A program made the position numbers and the translations under genes. This document shows, piece after piece, positions 6,034 through 9,534 of a DNA stretch of 9,534 nt. The DNA is from Bacteroidota bacterium. GTDB lineage: Bacteria > Bacteroidota > Bacteroidia > Flavobacteriales > Schleiferiaceae. Position 1 is the stretch's first letter, and every line of letters begins with the position of its first letter. The notes under the pieces are model-generated. The model searched no databases, was not told where the DNA came from, and worked only from the letters and a program-made list of their open reading frames with translations. Where the stretch lies: positions 1 to 9,534 of the forward strand of contig SYCM01000019.1 in NCBI GenBank assembly GCA_005786915.1, written 5' to 3'.

Positions 6034-7016
6034 AGTATATCCTTGAGGCGGTCAAGCCCTTGCCCGGTGACGCTGCTAAACGTGGTCAATGGAAGATCTT
6101 TGGGCAATTTGGGCTGCACGTCAGCGAGCAGTTGGCCCAGCAGTTCCTCGTCGAGCATGTCGGTTTTGGAGATGGCCAGCGCCCGGCGCTTGGTCAGCAG
6201 TTCAGGGTTGAAGCGCTCCAGCTCGCCCAGCAGCACCTGGTACTGCTCGACCACGTCGGGCGCGTCGCAGGGGACCAAAAAGAGCAGTAAGGCGTTGCGC
6301 TCGATGTGCTTGAGAAAACGGTGTCCGAGCCCGCGGCCCTCGGCGGCACCCTCGATGAGGCCGGGAATGTCGGCCATGACGAAGGATCGGTAGTCGCGGT
6401 GGGCCACCACGCCGAGGTTGGGAACCAAGGTGGTGAAAGGGTAGTCTGCGATTTCGGGTTTGGCGGCACTCACGGTGCTGAGCAGCGTGGATTTGCCCGC
6501 GTTGGGAAATCCGACAAGGCCCACGTCAGCCAATACCTTCAGCTCAAGCAGGAACCAGCCCTCTTGTCCGGGTTCGCCCGGTTGGGCGTGCTCCGGGGCC
6601 TGATTGACCGAGTTCTTGAAGAAAGCGTTGCCCCGACCGCCCCGCCCCCCCGGCAAAAAGACTTTGCGCTCGCCGGGTTGAGTAAGCTCGCAGAGCAACT
6701 CGCCCGTTTCGGCATCCTTCACCACGGTGCCCAAGGGAACCTGGAGCACGATGTCTTCGCCGCTAGCGCCAATGCGCAGATTGCGGTTGCCGTTTTCGCC
6801 GGGTTCGGCCTTGATGTGCTTGCGGTACTTGAGGTGAATCAACGTCCACATTTGGGGATTGGCCTCCAGGATGATGTGGCCGCCCCGCCCACCGTCGCCG
6901 CCGTCGGGTCCGCCTTTGGGAAGGCCCTTGGCGCGAAAGAAGTGCCGGCTTCCGCCGCCGCCGTGGCCCGACTGCAGGAAGACCTTTACGTAGTCAATGA
7001 AATTGGAATCAGCCAC
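6003..7016 (-). CDS. obgE: Obg/CgtA GTPase, 50S ribosome assembly factor
   Basis: This essential GTPase of 337 residues binds the maturing large ribosomal subunit and links assembly to growth state. The glycine-rich Obg domain covers about 1-160 (for example GGPDGGDGGRGG at 35-46). It is followed by the G domain: G1 GFPNAGKS (169-176), G2 PFTT (193-196), G3 DIPG (216-219), G4 SKTD (283-286, Ser instead of the usual Asn/Thr) and G5 SSV (314-316). There is no C-terminal OCT extension, as in many Bacteroidota. The start is a GTG (complement of 7014-7016), which gives the conserved MADSNFIDYVK N-terminus. No Shine-Dalgarno sequence is visible. It begins 11 bases after the adk stop, an arrangement I recall as common in this phylum, and overlaps the PAP2 gene by 31 bases. 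Confidence 0.95.
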   Translation of the reverse strand: MADSNFIDYVKVFLQSGHGGGGSRHFFRAKGLPKGGPDGGDGGRGGHIILEANPQMWTLIHLKYRKHIKAEPGENGNRNLRIGASGEDIVLQVPLGTVVKDAETGELLCELTQPGERKVFLPGGRGGRGNAFFKNSVNQAPEHAQPGEPGQEGWFLLELKVLADVGLVGFPNAGKSTLLSTVSAAKPEIADYPFTTLVPNLGVVAHRDYRSFVMADIPGLIEGAAEGRGLGHRFLKHIERNALLLFLVPCDAPDVVEQYQVLLGELERFNPELLTKRRALAISKTDMLDEELLGQLLADVQPKLPKDLPLTTFSSVTGQGLDRLKDILWDSLNRSID

Positions 7017-7027
7017 GGATTAAGGTG

Positions 7028-7600
7028 CTAAAGGGATTGAATGAGGCTGCGAAGCTGCGCCGTGATGGCCGCAATGCTTCCGACGCCGTTGAGCGCGCGG
7101 TACTTGCCTTGGGCCTCGTAGTAGGACTGCACCGGAGCGGTCTCGCGGTTGTAGACTTCGAGGCGTTGGCGAATGACTTCTTCGTTGGCGTCGTCGGCGC
7201 GGCCTGAAGTGGCGCCCCGCTCGAGGAGGCGCTTGACCAGTTCTTCGTCGTCGACTTCGAGTCCGATCATAGCGGTTACGCTTGAGCCGGCGTTCTCGAG
7301 CATTTCGTCGAGGGCCTCCGCTTGGGCCGAAGTACGCGGAAATCCGTCAAAGATGAAGCCCGCCGCACCCGGGTGCTTGGACCACTCGTCCTGCAGCATC
7401 GCAATGGTGACGTCGTCGGGCACCAGCTGACCTTGGTCCATGAAGGATTTGGCCCAGCGGCCTAACTCGGTGGCCTCGCGGATGTTGCGGCGAAAAATGT
7501 CGCCCGTCGAAAGGTGAACTAACGCAAATTCGTCGACGAGCAGCGCGCTTTGCGTGCCCTTGCCCGCCCCCGGAGGACCAAAAAGTACAATGTTTTTCAT
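7028..7600 (-). CDS. adk: Adenylate kinase
   Basis: This cytoplasmic 190-residue enzyme interconverts ATP + AMP and 2 ADP. Evidence: P-loop GPPGAGKGTQ (8-17), AMP-binding LSTGDIFRR (30-38), DGFPRT (85-90) and conserved arginines in the lid region (R134, R145). The protein is the short type: at about 128-140 (ERGATSGRADDAN) it has a brief loop in place of the long LID domain and carries no zinc-binding cysteines, as usual in Bacteroidota. It is the first gene of the minus-strand unit adk-obgE-PAP2-crcB. A TAnnTTTG element lies 37 bases upstream, giving a leader of about 30 bases with no clear Shine-Dalgarno sequence. It diverges from the manC-type gene. Confidence 0.96.
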   Translation of the reverse strand: MKNIVLFGPPGAGKGTQSALLVDEFALVHLSTGDIFRRNIREATELGRWAKSFMDQGQLVPDDVTIAMLQDEWSKHPGAAGFIFDGFPRTSAQAEALDEMLENAGSSVTAMIGLEVDDEELVKRLLERGATSGRADDANEEVIRQRLEVYNRETAPVQSYYEAQGKYRALNGVGSIAAITAQLRSLIQSL

Positions 7601-7637
7601 CGAATGCGGCGTAAATGTCCGAAAACAGCCAAGGCGG

Positions 7638-7645
7638 CAAAGGTA
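7638..7645 (-). promoter_or_regulatory. -7 promoter element for adk unit (TACCTTTG)
   Basis: The complement reads TACCTTTG, a TAnnTTTG match, 37 bases upstream of the adk start. It is the exact mirror image of the element at 7664-7671 serving the opposite gene, with 18 bases between them. No TTG is evident at the usual -33 spacing. Confidence 0.6.
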
Positions 7646-7663
7646 CGACCTTGAGGACTTCCC

Positions 7664-7671
7664 TACCTTTG
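7664..7671 (+). promoter_or_regulatory. -7 promoter element for manC (TACCTTTG)
   Basis: TACCTTTG matches TAnnTTTG and lies 19 bases before the ATG at 7691. A -33 region at the usual distance would fall on the adk element at 7638-7645, so the two promoters overlap back to back. No canonical TTG is seen at that spacing. Confidence 0.6.
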
Positions 7672-7690
7672 CGCCCTAACCCCTCGGGCT

Positions 7691-8776
7691 ATGGAACATA
7701 ACTATGCCGTGATCATGGCGGGTGGAGTCGGTTCGCGCTTTTGGCCAACCTCAACTTCGCGTAAACCCAAGCAGTTTCTGGACATTTTAGGAACTGGCGA
7801 AACGCTGCTGCAGCAAACGTTTCGGCGCATGAAGTCGGTCGTTCCGGCAGATCACATCTACGTGGTGACCCACGCGGACTACGCCGACGCCTGCTTGGAG
7901 CAACTCCCAGAACTCGATCGGCCCCGGATTTTGGCCGAGCCCGCGCGGCGCAACACGGCACCCTGCGTGGCGTATGCAGGATTCGTACTGAAAAAAAGAG
8001 ATCCGCTGGCCAACTTCGTGGTGACGCCCGCCGACCACTTGGTCACCCACGAAGCGGAATTCACGGCGCGTTTGCGCTCTGCGCTTGAAACCACGAGGGC
8101 CCACAACGTTCTGATGACGCTGGGAATGAACCCTACCCGGCCTGAAACGGGGTACGGCTACATCCAGTTCCGCCCCGAAACCTCGGAATACGCCAGCGAC
8201 GTGCACCCGGTTAAAACGTTTACCGAGAAGCCCAACCGCGAAATGGCCGAGCAGTTTATTGCCACCGGCGAATTTTTGTGGAACGCCGGAATTTTTGTGT
8301 GGAACGCCAACGCCATCCTCAGTGCCTTTGAAAAGCACATGCCCGATATGTACGCGAGCTTCAACGCAGGGTGGTCCCACTACGGCACCCCGAGCGAAGG
8401 CGCGTTCATCGGATCGATGTACGGCGAATGCCCGAACGAATCCATTGACTACGGCATTCTGGAAAAGGCCAAGCAAGTCCTAGTGATGCCCGCGGAATTC
8501 GGGTGGTCTGACCTCGGAAGCTGGGGCGCCGTGCACGAACAGCGAGCGGCCGACGCCCACGGCAACACAGGCGCCGGACCGCAGGTCCTATCGTACGACG
8601 CCTCCGGCAACACCTACTTGATTCCCGAGCACATGGTGGCCGTGGTGGACGGACTAAACGACTACATCGTAATCCTCAGCGAGAACCGATTGCTCGTGTG
8701 TCCGCGAAGCAAAGAGCAGGAAATCAAGCAGTTCGTAAACGACGTGAAGATGCGCCGCGGGGAAGATTTCGTTTAG
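7691..8776 (+). CDS. manC: Mannose-1-phosphate guanylyltransferase
   Basis: This 361-residue cytoplasmic enzyme makes GDP-mannose from mannose 1-phosphate and GTP, a precursor of surface polysaccharides and protein glycans. Seen: the pyrophosphorylase signature VIMAGGVGSRFWPTSTSRKP (7-26) followed by KQFLDI, the metal-binding PADH (113-116), ETGYGYI (152-158), FTEKP (177-181), WNAGIFVW (197-204), SIDYGILEKA (251-260) and GWSDLGSW (271-278). The length fits the stand-alone nucleotidyltransferase; the isomerase domain of longer bifunctional enzymes is absent, so mannose 6-phosphate isomerase must come from elsewhere. It appears to be a single-gene unit with its own promoter and a terminator 22 bases after the stop. 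No Shine-Dalgarno sequence is visible. A different sugar-1-phosphate substrate is possible but less likely given the FWPTS...PKQF signature. Confidence 0.93.
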   Translation: MEHNYAVIMAGGVGSRFWPTSTSRKPKQFLDILGTGETLLQQTFRRMKSVVPADHIYVVTHADYADACLEQLPELDRPRILAEPARRNTAPCVAYAGFVLKKRDPLANFVVTPADHLVTHEAEFTARLRSALETTRAHNVLMTLGMNPTRPETGYGYIQFRPETSEYASDVHPVKTFTEKPNREMAEQFIATGEFLWNAGIFVWNANAILSAFEKHMPDMYASFNAGWSHYGTPSEGAFIGSMYGECPNESIDYGILEKAKQVLVMPAEFGWSDLGSWGAVHEQRAADAHGNTGAGPQVLSYDASGNTYLIPEHMVAVVDGLNDYIVILSENRLLVCPRSKEQEIKQFVNDVKMRRGEDFV

Positions 8777-8798
8777 CGATCCGCCAGGGTACGAAATC

Positions 8799-8824
8799 AA
8801 AAAAGGCGCCCTCGGGCGCCTTTT
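8799..8824. terminator. Bidirectional Rho-independent terminator
   Basis: AAAAGGCGCC (8801-8810) pairs perfectly with GGCGCCTTTT (8815-8824) around a CTCG tetraloop. Four T's follow on the plus strand and six (complement of 8799-8804) on the minus strand. It sits between two convergent genes, 22 bases after the manC stop and 21 bases from the end of the minus-strand small gene, so it can serve both. Confidence 0.9.
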
Positions 8825-8845
8825 ATAGTAAGATTGCGGGATCAC

Positions 8846-9007
8846 TTAGCGCTTAGCGCCCTCGAGCCACTTGTAGATCCGCTCGGGCATCACGCGCTCC
8901 AGTCCGAGTAGAGTCAGCCAGTAACCCACAAACAGGGCGAGGAACACCAGCATGCTGAAACCGGTGAGGATGATCATAATCGCGAGGAGAAAACCGAGGA
9001 ACTTCAT
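8846..9007 (-). CDS. 53-residue hydrophobic membrane protein
   Basis: This tiny protein begins MKFLGFLLAIMIILTG and is hydrophobic from about residue 3 to 36, enough for two short helices as a hairpin or one long helix. It ends with a charged, amphipathic tail (ERVMPERIYKWLEGAKR, 37-53). The start at 9007 was chosen over longer readings because it begins at the hydrophobic segment and a TAnnTTTG element on the same strand ends 39 bases upstream; a longer reading would run into the fumarase coding region. A terminator beyond its stop supports an independent transcription unit. I do not recognise a family. Own promoter, terminator and a sensible topology argue that it is real. Confidence 0.65.
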   Translation of the reverse strand: MKFLGFLLAIMIILTGFSMLVFLALFVGYWLTLLGLERVMPERIYKWLEGAKR

Positions 9008-9046
9008 GGTGCGCTTCGTTGAAGGGTGCAAATAATTCGTACAGGG

Positions 9047-9054
9047 CAAAGATA
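9047..9054 (-). promoter_or_regulatory. -7 promoter element for small membrane gene (TATCTTTG)
   Basis: The complement reads TATCTTTG, matching TAnnTTTG, 39 bases upstream of the start at 9007. It diverges from the fumarase element at 9093-9100. The nearest upstream TTG is 27 bases away, longer than the usual spacing. Confidence 0.5.
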
Positions 9055-9092
9055 GGTGACGGCAGGGAATTCTATGCGCCTCAAGTCGGGCG

Positions 9093-9100
9093 TAATTTTG
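9093..9100 (+). promoter_or_regulatory. -7 promoter element for fumC (TAATTTTG)
   Basis: TAATTTTG matches TAnnTTTG. The ATG at 9105 follows after only 4 bases (CCGC), the same spacing as at 118-125. The expected start of transcription coincides with the start codon, so a leaderless mRNA is likely. No TTG is seen at -33 spacing. Confidence 0.55.
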
Positions 9101-9104
9101 CCGC

Positions 9105-9534
9105 ATGAGCACACAAACCCGCATTGAACGCGACACGATGGGCGAAGTCCACGTGCCCGCGACCGCCTACTGGGGCGCCCAAACTGAGCGTTCGCGCACC
9201 AACTTCAAAATTGGACCCGAAGGCAGCATGCCCAAAGAGATCATTCGGGCCTTTGCCTACCTGAAAAAAGCGGCCGCGCTCACCAACCGCGACTTGGGCG
9301 TGCTGTCGGCCGAAAAGGCCGCGCTGATTGGCCAGGTCTGCGACGAAATTCTGACGGGCCAGCACGACGGGGAGTTTCCGCTCGTCATCTGGCAGACCGG
9401 TTCGGGCACGCAGAGCAATATGAACGTCAACGAAGTCATCGCCTACCGCGGACACGTGCTCAGCGGGGGTTCGCTGCTCGACGAACAGAAGGTCCTGCAC
9501 CCCAACGACGACGTGAACAAATCGCAGTCGTCCA
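9105..9534 (+). CDS. fumC: Class II fumarate hydratase, N-terminal part
   Basis: The first 143 codons of fumarase C run off the window end; the full protein is usually about 460 residues. The enzyme hydrates fumarate to malate in the TCA cycle as a cytoplasmic tetramer without an iron-sulfur cluster. Seen: the N-terminal block MGEVHVPATAYWGAQTERS (12-30), WQTGSGTQSNMNVNE (96-110), which contributes to the active site, and HPNDDVNKSQSS (132-143), the second substrate-binding segment. The related aspartase shares this fold, but the MGEVHVPA...AQTERS and WQTGSGTQ wording fits fumarase best. The start follows a TAnnTTTG element by 4 bases, and no Shine-Dalgarno sequence is present. The signature loop that would confirm the family lies beyond the window. 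Confidence 0.93.
   Translation, partial: MSTQTRIERDTMGEVHVPATAYWGAQTERSRTNFKIGPEGSMPKEIIRAFAYLKKAAALTNRDLGVLSAEKAALIGQVCDEILTGQHDGEFPLVIWQTGSGTQSNMNVNEVIAYRGHVLSGGSLLDEQKVLHPNDDVNKSQSS

Noticed and set aside
6306..7031. 241-codon plus-strand frame over obgE
   Set aside because: It is antisense to an unmistakable Obg GTPase; its Ala/Gly/Val-rich translation shows no family.
7787..8476. 229-codon minus-strand frame over the guanylyltransferase
   Set aside because: It is a shadow of the conserved sense gene, without promoter or recognisable domain.
1..9534. Mobile element, integration site next to the tRNA, CRISPR array or defence island
   Set aside because: No transposase, integrase, direct repeat of the tRNA 3' end, repeat-spacer pattern or toxin/antitoxin-like pair was seen; almost every gene is core metabolism or a known surface class.

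Overview
The window reads as an ordinary chromosomal stretch of a GC-rich Bacteroidota bacterium, most likely a Flavobacteriales-type lineage. This placement is an inference from four things. One is a type B C-terminal sorting domain for the type IX secretion system (T9SS). Another is a mevalonate-pathway HMG-CoA reductase next to a GHMP kinase that looks like the Bacteroidota 'GYDIA' family. The third is the short, LID-less adenylate kinase beside obgE. The fourth is a TAnnTTTG promoter element before nearly every transcription unit. Shine-Dalgarno sequences are mostly absent, as is usual in this phylum.

Layout, left to right. The 3' part of a tRNA-Phe gene and its terminator (1-95) are followed by a two-gene unit of small membrane proteins: a zinc-ribbon protein and a multi-pass protein with a 4-base overlap. 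A second plus-strand unit (766-5137) holds HMG-CoA reductase, the GHMP kinase and a secreted PKD-repeat protein; all three overlap one another. It meets head-on with a minus-strand unit (7600 down to 5123) running adk - obgE - PAP2 phosphatase - fluoride channel. A compact divergent promoter at about 7638-7671 separates adk from the plus-strand mannose-1-phosphate guanylyltransferase gene. A bidirectional terminator (8799-8824) follows that gene. Then come a 53-residue membrane protein on the minus strand and the first 143 codons of a class II fumarase, cut by the window end.

Functionally the window mixes housekeeping (adenylate balance, ribosome assembly GTPase, fumarase), isoprenoid precursor synthesis (mevalonate route), surface biology (GDP-mannose supply, a T9SS-exported adhesin-like protein, a possible lipid-phosphate phosphatase) and fluoride detoxification. 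Genes are tightly packed: no gap exceeds 100 bases, and five same-strand neighbours overlap by 4 or 31 bases.

I see no mobile element, CRISPR array, prophage or convincing new defence-type system. The points most worth a second look are start codons placed only 4 bases after the promoter element (possible leaderless mRNAs), the mirrored divergent promoter, a Met replacing the first pore Phe in the fluoride channel, and the link between the uncharacterised GHMP kinase and HMG-CoA reductase.
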